A program made the position numbers and the translations under genes. From Oligoflexia bacterium (GTDB taxonomy: Bacteria > Bdellovibrionota_B > Oligoflexia > Oligoflexales > JAGOVF01), in assembly GCA_030432875.1 (NCBI GenBank), contig JAUILP010000006.1, positions 1 through 64,000 of the forward strand: 64,000 nucleotides of DNA, read 5' to 3'. Positions 11,952 through 20,377 of this stretch are shown here, piece by piece; the first letter of the stretch is position 1; every line of letters starts with the position of its first letter. A model generated the notes under the pieces. It was given only the letters and a program-made list of their open reading frames with translations, did not search any database and was not told the origin of the DNA.

Positions 11952-11978
11952 GGTACCGCAAATTATTTGCGGTACTTT
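11952..11978 (+). terminator. Hairpin between gyrA and gatC
   Basis: GTACCGCAAAT and ATTTGCGGTAC form a perfect 11-bp inverted repeat around one central base, followed by only TTT. It may end the gyrA transcript or act as a structure in the gatC leader, as it lies 20 nt before the gatC start. The short U-tract keeps confidence moderate. Confidence 0.5.
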
Positions 11979-11998
11979 AGTTAGCGGAACAAAAATAA

Positions 11999-12289
11999 AT
12001 GGCAATTGAAGTTGAAGAAGTTAAGCGCATAGCGAAACTCGCTCATATCAAATTAAATGAAGATGAAATAACGAAATTTGCCAAGCAAACTCAGCAAATT
12101 TTGGAGTTTTTTGACGAATTAAAAACGCAAAGTGATAGCCTGGATAAAAACTGGCGTCCTGACATTTTGGGAAAGAGTACCTTAGAAAGAGAGGACATCG
12201 TTATCCCACCAACTCCAGTTGAAAAAACGATAAGTCTCGCCCCGGAAAAATCGGGATCAGCATTTCAAGTACCAAAAATTATAGAATAA
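11999..12289 (+). CDS. gatC: Asp-tRNA(Asn)/Glu-tRNA(Gln) amidotransferase subunit C
   Basis: Small 96-residue subunit that clamps GatA and GatB together in the GatCAB amidotransferase. It opens with the family pattern VEEVKRIAKLAHIKLNEDE and has the following FDELKTQ helix. It is followed by gatA after 17 nt, giving the classical gatC-gatA-gatB order. The complex converts misacylated Glu-tRNA(Gln) and/or Asp-tRNA(Asn) to Gln-tRNA and Asn-tRNA. Confidence 0.95.
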   Translation: MAIEVEEVKRIAKLAHIKLNEDEITKFAKQTQQILEFFDELKTQSDSLDKNWRPDILGKSTLEREDIVIPPTPVEKTISLAPEKSGSAFQVPKIIE

Positions 12290-12306
12290 AAATAAGGTAA
12301 CCCAAA

Positions 12307-13797
12307 ATGGAAACATCATTGTCAAGTTCCTTAAAAGCTTGGCAAATTGCCGAAAAATGTAAAAGAGACCACAATCAAATTGATCCTATGATCAATTTTT
12401 TTATTGATCGCAATGTTCGCTATAAAGATGTGTTAAACACCCATCTTTATTTTGATGTTCAGGACATTTATCAGCAGGTAGAAAAATTGAAATCACAGGC
12501 TTATGAGCATTTGCCTCTCGCTTTTGTTCCTGTGTTAATAAAAGACAATATCTGTACAGAAAATATTCCTACTACCTGCGCTTCAAAAATATTGGAGGAT
12601 TATCGTCCCCCCTACTCTGCTACCGTCATAGAACGCTTGAAGCAGGCAGGAGCCATCATATTTGGCAAGCTTAACTGTGATGAGTTTGCTATGGGTAGTT
12701 CAAATGAAAACTCAGCTTATGGACCTGTCTTAAATCCTTGGGACAAGGAATATGTTCCAGGAGGGTCTTCTGGAGGATCAGCAGCGGCTGTATCAGCGGG
12801 GCTATGCCCGATCGCCCTTGGTTCTGATACAGGAGGATCGATTAGGCAGCCTGCGTCATATTGTGGTATTTTAGGTTATAAACCCAGCTATGGCCTTGTA
12901 AGTCGTTTTGGTCTCATTGCCTTTGCCTCCTCTTTGGACCAAATCGGTCCTATGACGACAGATGCCTTAGATGCAGCTCTTTTAAGTGACGTGATCATGG
13001 GACATGACCCAAAAGATTCTACCTCGCTAAAATCTGGGTCTCCTTCTTGGTTTCAAACACTGAAAGAACTAAAAGAAAGCGAAATCAACCTAAAGGGGAC
13101 GACTATCGGGGTCGTATCGGAATTTTTTGCGGCGGGAATTGACTCGGAAGTCAACGCGTGTTTACAGGAAAATATAAAAAAATTAAGCGAGTTAGGGGCT
13201 ACAATAAAAAATGTTAGTCTTAAAAGCTTGAAAAACAGCATCAGCACCTATTATGTTATCGCGACGGCGGAAGCCAGTGCTAACCTCGCACGCTATGACG
13301 GCATTCGTTTTGGTTTTCGAGCTGACTCCCACGAAGGAAAAAAATCACTAAAAGAGATGTATGCCAATACACGCACACAAGGATTTGGTGATGAGGTTAA
13401 AAGGCGTATATTTTTAGGAACATATGTTCTATCTTCTGGATACAAAGATGCTTATTACACAAAAGCGACGCGTATGCGTCAAGTCATAAAAGATGACTTT
13501 TTAGCAGCTTTTTCCGCGGTTGATTTTCTTGTGGGCCCGACCGCCCCCACAACAGCATTCAAATTAGGAGAAAAAAATAAAGATCCCGTTTCCATGTATC
13601 TTAACGATATCTATACGATCGCAGTGAATTTAGCGGGTTTACCAGCTCTTTCTCTTCCCTGCGGAATTAATAGCTTGGGACTTCCAATCGGTATGCAGTT
13701 TATAGGCAAACCCGGTGATGACTTTCAAATTTTAAAAGGAGCTTATGTATATGAGCAGGCCACAGGGTGGCATGAACACCACAAACCTAAGCTCTAA
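12307..13797 (+). CDS. gatA: Asp-tRNA(Asn)/Glu-tRNA(Gln) amidotransferase subunit A
   Basis: Amidase-signature subunit that releases ammonia from glutamine for the transamidation done by GatB. The catalytic Ser-cisSer-Lys triad is visible: Lys79 in VLIKDNIC, Ser154 in PGGSSGGSAAA and Ser178 in DTGGSIRQPAS. The length of 496 aa is typical. AAGGT lies upstream of the ATG. Its 3' end overlaps the gatB reading frame, so translation of the two subunits is probably coupled. Confidence 0.98.
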   Translation: METSLSSSLKAWQIAEKCKRDHNQIDPMINFFIDRNVRYKDVLNTHLYFDVQDIYQQVEKLKSQAYEHLPLAFVPVLIKDNICTENIPTTCASKILEDYRPPYSATVIERLKQAGAIIFGKLNCDEFAMGSSNENSAYGPVLNPWDKEYVPGGSSGGSAAAVSAGLCPIALGSDTGGSIRQPASYCGILGYKPSYGLVSRFGLIAFASSLDQIGPMTTDALDAALLSDVIMGHDPKDSTSLKSGSPSWFQTLKELKESEINLKGTTIGVVSEFFAAGIDSEVNACLQENIKKLSELGATIKNVSLKSLKNSISTYYVIATAEASANLARYDGIRFGFRADSHEGKKSLKEMYANTRTQGFGDEVKRRIFLGTYVLSSGYKDAYYTKATRMRQVIKDDFLAAFSAVDFLVGPTAPTTAFKLGEKNKDPVSMYLNDIYTIAVNLAGLPALSLPCGINSLGLPIGMQFIGKPGDDFQILKGAYVYEQATGWHEHHKPKL

Positions 13798-15265
13798 TGA
13801 ACAGCCGCGGCAGAGTCAATTTAAGGCGGTTATTGGATTAGAAGTTCACTGCCAGTTAAACACGGAAACCAAATTATTTTGTGGATGCCCAACTCAGTTT
13901 GGTGAACTGCCAAATCATAATACCTGTCCTATTTGTTTAGGTCTTCCTGGTGTTCTACCTGTTCTCAATACTAAAGCAGTTGATTTTGGTATTCGCCTCG
14001 CTCTTGCTGTCGGCGCTAGGCTACAACCCACAAGTGTCTTTGCTCGAAAACAGTATTTTTACCCAGATTTACCAAAGGGTTATCAGATAACTCAGTATGA
14101 TTTGCCTTATGCCGTTGGTGGAGGCATTAGCCTTTCAGATGGAAAATTTATTGCCCTGACGCGCATTCATTTTGAAGAAGATGCGGGCAAAAACATTCAT
14201 GGAGACCGCGTCAGTTATGTGGATTTGAATCGTGCAGGTATCCCGCTCTTAGAGATTGTGACAGAACCGTGCATACATACTCCAGAGCATGCTGGCGAAT
14301 ACCTTAAAAGACTTAGGTCTATTGTACGCCATTTGGAAATTAGCGATGGCAATCTTGATGAAGGCTCTTTTCGCTGTGACGTGAATATTTCCGTTCAAGG
14401 AATTCATGACAAAGAACTGGGAACAAGGTGTGAAATAAAAAATCTCAACTCATTTAAAAACATTGAAAGAGCTATTCAGTACGAAATACTGCGGCAGATT
14501 GACTTAATCGAAGACGGAAAAAAAATAGTCCAGGAAACGCTACTGTATGATCCAGCTTTAGGGCGAACCCAAGCGATGCGCTCTAAAGAAGAAGCTAAAG
14601 ATTATAGATACTTCCCTGATCCAGATTTAAAACCTTTAATTATTTCGCCTGAGCGCATTGAGCGCGTTAAAACCAACCTTGCAGAGCTACCTGAGGCCAT
14701 GGCAAATAGGTTTTCAGAGTCCTATCAAATCACGCTTTTAGATGCTGATCAATTGACGCATGAAAAAGAATTAGCGCTATTTTTTGAAGAGGTCGTAGCA
14801 AAAGTTAAAAAAGAAATCAGCCCAAAAATTGTCGCAAATTGGATTTTAAGCGAATATTTACGGGAACATAATGAGAAAAAATGGGATTTTAAGAAACCGG
14901 TTATCACAGCCCAAAATATGGCAGATCTTCTTAATTTGATGGCTGAAGGCGTTATTTCGGGAAAAATTGCTAAAATGGTTTTTAACGAAATGGTCGATAC
15001 TCAAGCTGACCCATCTGTTATCGTAAAGAAAAAAGGCTTAGTGCAGATTACAGACACGAGTATTATTCGGGAGGCTATTGCTACGATTTTAGCAAATAAT
15101 TCTGGGCAAGTAGGCGAGTATCTCAGCGGCAAAGAAAAATTATTCGGTTTTTTTGTCGGTGAAATCATGAAGGTGAGTAAGGGCAAATATAATCCTGCTC
15201 TTGTTAATCAAATTTTAAAAGAATTACTTAATGACCAGGAAAAAACCCTCCAAGCACAAAAATAA
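13772..15265 (+). CDS. gatB: Asp-tRNA(Asn)/Glu-tRNA(Gln) amidotransferase subunit B
   Basis: Kinase/transamidase subunit that activates the misacylated tRNA. The signature FKAVIGLEVHCQLNTETKLF opens the catalytic cradle; the zinc-type cysteines CGC and CPIC follow. The YFYPDLPKGYQITQYD block and the C-terminal helical/YqeY-like tail are present. I prefer ATG 13772 because AGGGTGG lies just upstream; an ATG at 13745 in the same frame would add nine residues. Either start lies inside gatA (26 or 53 nt overlap). Its own end overlaps the next gene by 35 nt. Confidence 0.97.
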   Translation: MNTTNLSSNEQPRQSQFKAVIGLEVHCQLNTETKLFCGCPTQFGELPNHNTCPICLGLPGVLPVLNTKAVDFGIRLALAVGARLQPTSVFARKQYFYPDLPKGYQITQYDLPYAVGGGISLSDGKFIALTRIHFEEDAGKNIHGDRVSYVDLNRAGIPLLEIVTEPCIHTPEHAGEYLKRLRSIVRHLEISDGNLDEGSFRCDVNISVQGIHDKELGTRCEIKNLNSFKNIERAIQYEILRQIDLIEDGKKIVQETLLYDPALGRTQAMRSKEEAKDYRYFPDPDLKPLIISPERIERVKTNLAELPEAMANRFSESYQITLLDADQLTHEKELALFFEEVVAKVKKEISPKIVANWILSEYLREHNEKKWDFKKPVITAQNMADLLNLMAEGVISGKIAKMVFNEMVDTQADPSVIVKKKGLVQITDTSIIREAIATILANNSGQVGEYLSGKEKLFGFFVGEIMKVSKGKYNPALVNQILKELLNDQEKTLQAQK

Positions 15266-16331
15266 ACCTCATTCCATTGAACAGTACTATAAATCAGGCC
15301 TGTTCACGCATTTTTATGGAAGTGCTGGATATTTGGGAGAGGACTGTCCGCGCTGGAAGTATAAACTTGGAGATTTTAGTTCGTCTGAAAGCAGCTCCGA
15401 TCTCCCGGTATTTGACCTTGCTAGTTTGACAAAACCCTTGGTTACTTCAGTTTTATCCTGGCACTTTGGCCTCACAAAGAAAACAAATGCTGAGATACTG
15501 TGTGTTTATCCTTGGTTGGCTCCCCTCCTCTCCTCATACCCCGATTCAAAATCTTTTGTGATGGATTTACTGGAACACACCGCCTGCCTACCCGCATGGC
15601 ATAATTTTTGGGTTTGTTATACTCAGGCCAACCTAACGCCAGGAGATAGTGAGTGGTCACGCCGTATATCTGAAGGAATTCTCCGAGCTTTTAACTTTAG
15701 GAAGCGAAGTGAAGATAGGACGGTATATAGTGATGTTGGCTACATATTACTTGGTCTACTTTTAGTCGGGGAAACGGGAAAAAATTTAGGGGCTCTGTTT
15801 CATGATTTTACTTTGGAACAATGCGGGGCATCCAAACAGAATTTGGGCTTTAACTTATCCTTGCCACAATTCGCCTTTTCGCCTACAGGATTCTGTCCTC
15901 TCAGAAATAAAATGCTTCGAGGTGAGGTCCACGATGAGAATGCCTATTTTTTAGGCGGGGAGTCTGGCCATGCGGGTTTATTTTCTGGTCCTGGGTCTCT
16001 CGAGTGGTATTTAAGGCAGATTTTTGAGGGCCACAAGAAATTTAGCGCAAATTACATCGATTTTTTAAAAATCCAACATCAAAATTCATCATCAGATTAC
16101 CCCGGCGGTTGGCAGAGGGGAGATATTTCTTTACTCTCAAAATTTATAAATACAGATAATGGTGTTTGGTTACATCATTTTGGTTTTACCGGCACAAGTA
16201 TTTTTATAAATTTGGAGACAAAATTTTATGGCATTGTCCTCACTAATAGGGTTTTTAGTCATAGAATTCCTGGAAAAGAAATTCGCCATCTTAGGAGTCT
16301 CGCTTATCAGCTGGCTCTATCATATCAGTAG
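15231..16331 (+). CDS. Beta-lactamase-family serine hydrolase
   Basis: A 366-residue protein with the class C beta-lactamase/penicillin-binding fold pattern. The catalytic SxxK is Ser65-Leu-Thr-Lys68 in DLASLTKPLVT. The second motif is Tyr166-Ser-Asp in VYSDVGYILLG (YSN in many relatives). LLEHTACLPAW, GESGHAGLFSGP and FGFTGTSIFI match further conserved blocks, the last one replacing the KTG triad. No signal peptide is visible, so it may be cytoplasmic. It starts inside the end of gatB (35-nt overlap), so it is probably translated with the gatCAB genes. The substrate cannot be deduced; esterase or peptidoglycan-peptide roles are possible. Confidence 0.85.
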   Translation: MTRKKPSKHKNKPHSIEQYYKSGLFTHFYGSAGYLGEDCPRWKYKLGDFSSSESSSDLPVFDLASLTKPLVTSVLSWHFGLTKKTNAEILCVYPWLAPLLSSYPDSKSFVMDLLEHTACLPAWHNFWVCYTQANLTPGDSEWSRRISEGILRAFNFRKRSEDRTVYSDVGYILLGLLLVGETGKNLGALFHDFTLEQCGASKQNLGFNLSLPQFAFSPTGFCPLRNKMLRGEVHDENAYFLGGESGHAGLFSGPGSLEWYLRQIFEGHKKFSANYIDFLKIQHQNSSSDYPGGWQRGDISLLSKFINTDNGVWLHHFGFTGTSIFINLETKFYGIVLTNRVFSHRIPGKEIRHLRSLAYQLALSYQ

Positions 16332-16343
16332 TTATCCGCTGTT

Positions 16344-17477
16344 CTAAAACTTAAACCGCGTGCCGAGAAAAGTTTCTACACCAAAACTATTTTTTTTCAA
16401 ATCTATCCCTCGTTCAAGATCTTTTAAAGGATCAGAAGTCAACTGCGTTGTATTTTCATCTGTGTCAAGGTAGGTCCCTGAAAACCCCTTACCCATCTCC
16501 GTAATCGGAATTAGAAGTCCAAGCCCAAGATCAATGCCGAAAGAACCTAAATAATAGGTGTAAATCATATCTGATCTCAGAGACAAGACACTAATAGCCG
16601 CTTTGGCATTAAAGAGCGCCAATTTCATGTTTGGGTCATTGTCATCTTTTCTTTCGGCCTTTAAAGTAAGACTCGCCGACTCATAATCAATGCCGCCTGA
16701 AAAATACATCATAGATGAGGGGCTAAATACCATTTTATAGAGGCCGCTAATAAAAAATCCACTACCGCGATGAGAGGTTGATGTCTCCACGTACTCATTA
16801 TTCTTTTCCTCGAGAGGCGAATAATTTGTAGCAACAAGGGGACTGGGACTTGTGGGCAATTTAAGCCTAATTTTTAGCCCTGCGCCAAATGTGGGCGTAA
16901 ATAAATAATCAAAGCCAAAAGACAAAGTTCTCACGAGGCTAAAACTATGCAGATCTTTTCCTTCAAATGAGTGAGATTGGGTAGCATAATTTGACCAAAG
17001 GGTATCTGGTGGGACTCCGTTATCCGGGTTTTTATATATTGCGAGATTATAGGAGATTGGGCTTAAAAACTGTGGGCTCAGTGAAAAATGAAGCATAAAA
17101 TTTTCATTATTACTCATAGATGACGCTTCTGAAGAACTAGAATCTCCATCGTCTCCTTTGACAGTAAAACCCACTTTGATCTTATTAAATTTAGCCCCGC
17201 GACGTAAGGCAAGAATGGAACCTGACTCCTTCGATTTGATGACTTTACCGCAGAGAATTTTTGTATCGTTTTCATCGAATACACAAAGTTTTGTACCTTT
17301 TGGATATGATTCACCAATAATGAGCCGCCCGGTTTTTTTAGAAATTTTTTTTACGCTAGAATCAGCGAAAGCTGGTAGTCCAATAAGTATTAGAAAGGCA
17401 AATAAAAGAAAAAACAAAGGCTTTAATTGTAAACTACCTTCATTTTGACCGAAATTAAAAATTATTTTTGAACTCAT
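16344..17477 (-). CDS. Putative outer-membrane beta-barrel protein
   Basis: Unrecognised protein of 377 aa. A hydrophobic segment (about 20-38, ending GLPAFA|DSS) looks like a signal peptide, preceded by a polar stretch of about 19 residues, so a later start is possible. Residues 40-110 form a small basic domain (GRLIIGESYPKGTKLCVFDE...), followed by a Ser-rich linker and a C-terminal region of alternating hydrophobic strands with many Tyr/Ser/Gly that ends in Phe (FLGTRFKF), as outer-membrane barrels do. It lies 12 nt after the lipoprotein gene at 17490-18674 and likely shares its transcript. It converges with the serine hydrolase gene with a 12-nt gap. Confidence 0.55.
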   Translation of the reverse strand: MSSKIIFNFGQNEGSLQLKPLFFLLFAFLILIGLPAFADSSVKKISKKTGRLIIGESYPKGTKLCVFDENDTKILCGKVIKSKESGSILALRRGAKFNKIKVGFTVKGDDGDSSSSEASSMSNNENFMLHFSLSPQFLSPISYNLAIYKNPDNGVPPDTLWSNYATQSHSFEGKDLHSFSLVRTLSFGFDYLFTPTFGAGLKIRLKLPTSPSPLVATNYSPLEEKNNEYVETSTSHRGSGFFISGLYKMVFSPSSMMYFSGGIDYESASLTLKAERKDDNDPNMKLALFNAKAAISVLSLRSDMIYTYYLGSFGIDLGLGLLIPITEMGKGFSGTYLDTDENTTQLTSDPLKDLERGIDLKKNSFGVETFLGTRFKF

Positions 17478-17489
17478 GGTAAAAAGCCA

Positions 17490-18674
17490 TTAAATTTTAT
17501 TAAGAACAGTATGCCGCCAATCATAAGCCTGAATCAACCAACTATGAGAAGAACCGCCTTCGACAGGAATAAATAGCCTTTGTTCCAAATAGATACTGAG
17601 ATTAATATTACCGGCAATATCTTTGCTTAACCCAGAAAAGTCGAGTTGACCTTTTCCTTCTTTTGCATCAAACACACAAAGAACCTGGTGGCTTTTATCT
17701 TTCTGGGCTTCAAAAAGCATGAGAACTTGTTCATTTGAGCCGACCTTACTCAGCTTCCAGGAAAACCCAAGTGAAGAATTGGAATTAAGCGCGATAGCCG
17801 TACTTGGAGCCTGCAAATTAACGGGGCCCAATTCTTGACTTCTTAGCCCGGTCACAACAAAATTTTCAAAATAGTTTAGCTGTGGCGCAAGTAAGCGGTA
17901 GGAGGTATTTCCAAGCTCATAAGTAATTTCCCACTTATCACCAAACTGAAGAGTTTCAAAGGTGAGCTGCTGCATATCAACATTAAATGGATGGTTCGCG
18001 CCATTAGCCGAAGCAAGTCCCCGCGTACTCAATTTACTGAGCTTTATTGTCGGTGAGGGTTCGCTTGTTTTAAAATAGGAAATTATCTTATCAGTATCTT
18101 TAGTGCACCCGGTTTCTCTTTTTAAGTTTTTTGAAAACGTGATACCTTCTTCCGGTGATGTAAAGGCATAACGATGTATTTGCGCCGTCTTTAAAGGAAT
18201 ATCAAGACGGTTTACAAAAATTTCACCATAAGGCTCTGTTGTTGGTTGGTAGGGATCGACGCTGCCTTCCTTCGCAGAGTAGACTTCAACCGGGCCGCCA
18301 TCTTGAAGCCAGGCAGAAATTTTAAATATATATGAGTCCCGAGTATTTAAGTTACTAAGCCGTTCGGTAACTTTTTTTTGGGGTGCTTCAAAAGCGCATT
18401 TTGATGTCACCGTAAGCGAGGTAATATCAGTGGGAGTGGCATTTGCAGGCCAGTATTCGACTTTGCATTTGGCGGACTGTAAAAACTCTAAGGTAAGAAT
18501 TCCCGTATCCCGCTCATAAGTCCTTGAAAAATAGATTTTTTTGGTATCAATAATCGTGAAGACTTGGTTTTTTTTTGGGCTATCTTTTTTAGTACAGCCT
18601 ACAAAAAATAAACCCAAATATAAAATCGCTAGACCAAATAGTGCAGTGACACTTGATTTGCGAAGGAAGTTCAT
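17490..18674 (-). CDS. Hypothetical lipoprotein
   Basis: 394-residue protein with an N-terminal lipoprotein signal: basic MNFLRK, a hydrophobic core, then the lipobox FVGC with Cys27 as the lipidation site. The mature part is rich in beta-type segments and shows no domain I recognise. An extended -10 promoter sits about 40 nt upstream, so this is the first gene of a two-gene unit with the barrel-like protein. An envelope role, perhaps as partner of that barrel, is inference. Confidence 0.65.
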   Translation of the reverse strand: MNFLRKSSVTALFGLAILYLGLFFVGCTKKDSPKKNQVFTIIDTKKIYFSRTYERDTGILTLEFLQSAKCKVEYWPANATPTDITSLTVTSKCAFEAPQKKVTERLSNLNTRDSYIFKISAWLQDGGPVEVYSAKEGSVDPYQPTTEPYGEIFVNRLDIPLKTAQIHRYAFTSPEEGITFSKNLKRETGCTKDTDKIISYFKTSEPSPTIKLSKLSTRGLASANGANHPFNVDMQQLTFETLQFGDKWEITYELGNTSYRLLAPQLNYFENFVVTGLRSQELGPVNLQAPSTAIALNSNSSLGFSWKLSKVGSNEQVLMLFEAQKDKSHQVLCVFDAKEGKGQLDFSGLSKDIAGNINLSIYLEQRLFIPVEGGSSHSWLIQAYDWRHTVLNKI

Positions 18675-18711
18675 AGTCCCCTACTTCATGTTTAAACAAG
18701 GATATTAATCA

Positions 18712-18720
18712 ATTATAGCA
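18712..18720 (-). promoter_or_regulatory. Extended -10 promoter for the lipoprotein gene
   Basis: On the minus strand TGCTATAAT is a perfect extended -10 element. It is 38 nt before the ATG at 18674. A poor -35 (TTACCC) stands 14 nt upstream of the -10 hexamer; the extended element compensates. Confidence 0.6.
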
Positions 18721-18889
18721 AATTTTTTTTTGGGTAAGGGATTTTAAGGATAAATATTGCCATATCATTCATGGCTAAACATTTGTCCTACAAGAAAAAC
18801 AAAAGTTTCTGCTAATAAAAACTAAGTCTTATACGCCATGTGAAGGAACCAATTTCGTTCCCTTTATATAGCCGTCCTAGGCCTAAAGT

Positions 18890-18919
18890 ACAAAAAGCCT
18901 GCTTCATTTTAGCAGGCTT
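18890..18919 (-). terminator. Rho-independent terminator
   Basis: On the minus strand the stem AAGCCTGCT/AGCAGGCTT (9 bp, 7-nt loop) runs into TTTTTG. It is about 42 nt after the stop codon of the PA14-like lipoprotein gene at 18961-19953 and clearly ends that transcript. Confidence 0.88.
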
Positions 18920-18960
18920 CTTCAATAAATTTGATCGGCAGTCCTTACGGCAATCAATAC

Positions 18961-19953
18961 CTATGGTTTCACATATTTAAATGATTCTGGTGGAATGATA
19001 GCGAAAGAACTTAACCCAGGTTTTTTCCAATAAAGCTCTAAAGCAATTTCATAACGCGGACCTTGAAAATAATGAACGACGACTCTGTGTTTTCCTTTAT
19101 TTAAAAAAATGTTTTGACTTTGTTTCTTTATGGGATGATGTCTTCCGTCGTTATCCAGGACATTTGTGCCATCTAAATAGAGAATAGCGCCATCATCGCT
19201 TTGAATTTGAAATTGGTAGGAACCATCGGCGGGCACATCTAAGTCTGCTATGGCATCAAGAGCAAACCATTCAATAGTAGATAAAATTTCACCGGTTTTT
19301 CCTGAACTGGGAAACCCGTCGGTAAAGGTTCTCGGGCTCACAGCAAAATTGAGCATACAAAAGGAAGTTAAGAAACGGTTCTGGTTAAGAACTTCTGTCG
19401 TGTTGAAGTTTTCTTTGATAAACTTCAAGTTATTATAATTTAAAACCCCACCCCCTAAATTAATAATGTTGGCAACAAAATCGTCATTGACAACCGATTC
19501 ATAGGAGGCGATTTCATAGGCTTTAACAAAAATAGCTCGGCTATCCGGATTAACATTGTCGCACTGATAAAAAGTAGCCGAGGAGTTGCCCGTCCCGCCT
19601 GTCCCGGCCGTACTTGCATTTCCACCACTACCGGTATTAGCATTACTTTCGGAGCTTGCGTTATTTACTGTTCCGTCAGCGCTATTCGGTGGGTTTGTTG
19701 CGAAATCTGGAATATCAGTGTTAGCAGGCGCAACACCTTCATCGATAATCTCATTATCAATAGTATCTAAATCTCCGTTATCTGCTCCGGGGGGGATGAT
19801 AGGGGCGTCTGAAACTTCGGCATTAGCAGTTTCAGAGGTCTTACCCAGTTCTTCCGTAAACGCGGGACCTTGGTTTCCGCACGCTGATAAAACCATTAGG
19901 GTAAAAAAAATCGGGACGCTTAAGCCTTCAGGCCTAAATAGCTTATTTTTCAT
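18961..19953 (-). CDS. Lipoprotein with PA14-like domain
   Basis: 330 residues. The lipobox LSAC places lipidation at Cys25. Residues about 30-125 are a low-complexity Asp/Asn/Thr/Gly/Ser linker. The C-terminal part (about 215-325) has the PA14 pattern: PADGSYQFQIQSDDGAILYL, DGTNVLDNDGRH and GKHRVVVHYFQG...ELYW. PA14 domains bind carbohydrate or act as adhesion modules in secreted proteins. It stands alone, with its own terminator and a 420-bp upstream gap. A surface-exposed sugar-binding role is inference. Confidence 0.75.
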   Translation of the reverse strand: MKNKLFRPEGLSVPIFFTLMVLSACGNQGPAFTEELGKTSETANAEVSDAPIIPPGADNGDLDTIDNEIIDEGVAPANTDIPDFATNPPNSADGTVNNASSESNANTGSGGNASTAGTGGTGNSSATFYQCDNVNPDSRAIFVKAYEIASYESVVNDDFVANIINLGGGVLNYNNLKFIKENFNTTEVLNQNRFLTSFCMLNFAVSPRTFTDGFPSSGKTGEILSTIEWFALDAIADLDVPADGSYQFQIQSDDGAILYLDGTNVLDNDGRHHPIKKQSQNIFLNKGKHRVVVHYFQGPRYEIALELYWKKPGLSSFAIIPPESFKYVKP

Positions 19954-20117
19954 GCTACTGTTCCTCTATAAGTGCCATATTAAAAACAAGAATCGTCTTT
20001 TGGGCCCTTAAATTCCTTCAATCACTGATGTACCATGAGGTTAAATCTCTAAAGGCCCACAAAAAAACCTCATCATGAAAATTATTCGGACAAGCCTATT
20101 CGTAACTTTAAATAAAT

Positions 20118-20137
20118 AAAAAAAGCTTAGTAAAGCT
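20118..20137 (-). terminator. Possible short-stem terminator
   Basis: On the minus strand AGCTT-TACT-AAGCT (5-bp stem) is followed by a run of seven T. It lies about 240 nt downstream of the lipoprotein gene at 20378 and just past the relic frame at 20145-20366. The short stem makes it uncertain. Confidence 0.4.
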
Positions 20138-20144
20138 AATTAAG

Positions 20145-20366
20145 TTAGTTGGTTGAAGAAATAAAAACTATGTATTTGAGGTTGGCAGCCCACGTATCTA
20201 TTTTTCGTTGTTGGCGCAAAACAAAATTCTTAAGCTTGGAATCACCTAAAATACGCCGAAGGCCAGAATTCAGAACGCTACGAGCATAAAAATTGGAGGT
20301 TTCACACCCCTTAGGGTTATTGGCTGTTTGAGTTCTGCGATCTGGTATTAAGAATGGGACTAATGT
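20145..20366 (-). pseudogene. Possible gene relic: open frame without a start
   Basis: A 73-codon open frame between two stop codons, directly after the lipoprotein gene at 20378 and in a different frame from it. It has no ATG or GTG, and the only TTG is near its end. The reading (..PDRRTQTANNPKGC.. ..RRILGDSKLKNFVL..) has a balanced, protein-like composition, unlike the shadows of neighbouring genes. It could be the end of a decayed or frameshifted gene. Chance cannot be excluded. The surrounding gap 19954-20377 otherwise holds a long-range inverted repeat (ATGAGGTT at 20035, AACCTCAT at 20066). Confidence 0.25.
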
Positions 20367-20377
20367 TTAAAATGCTG

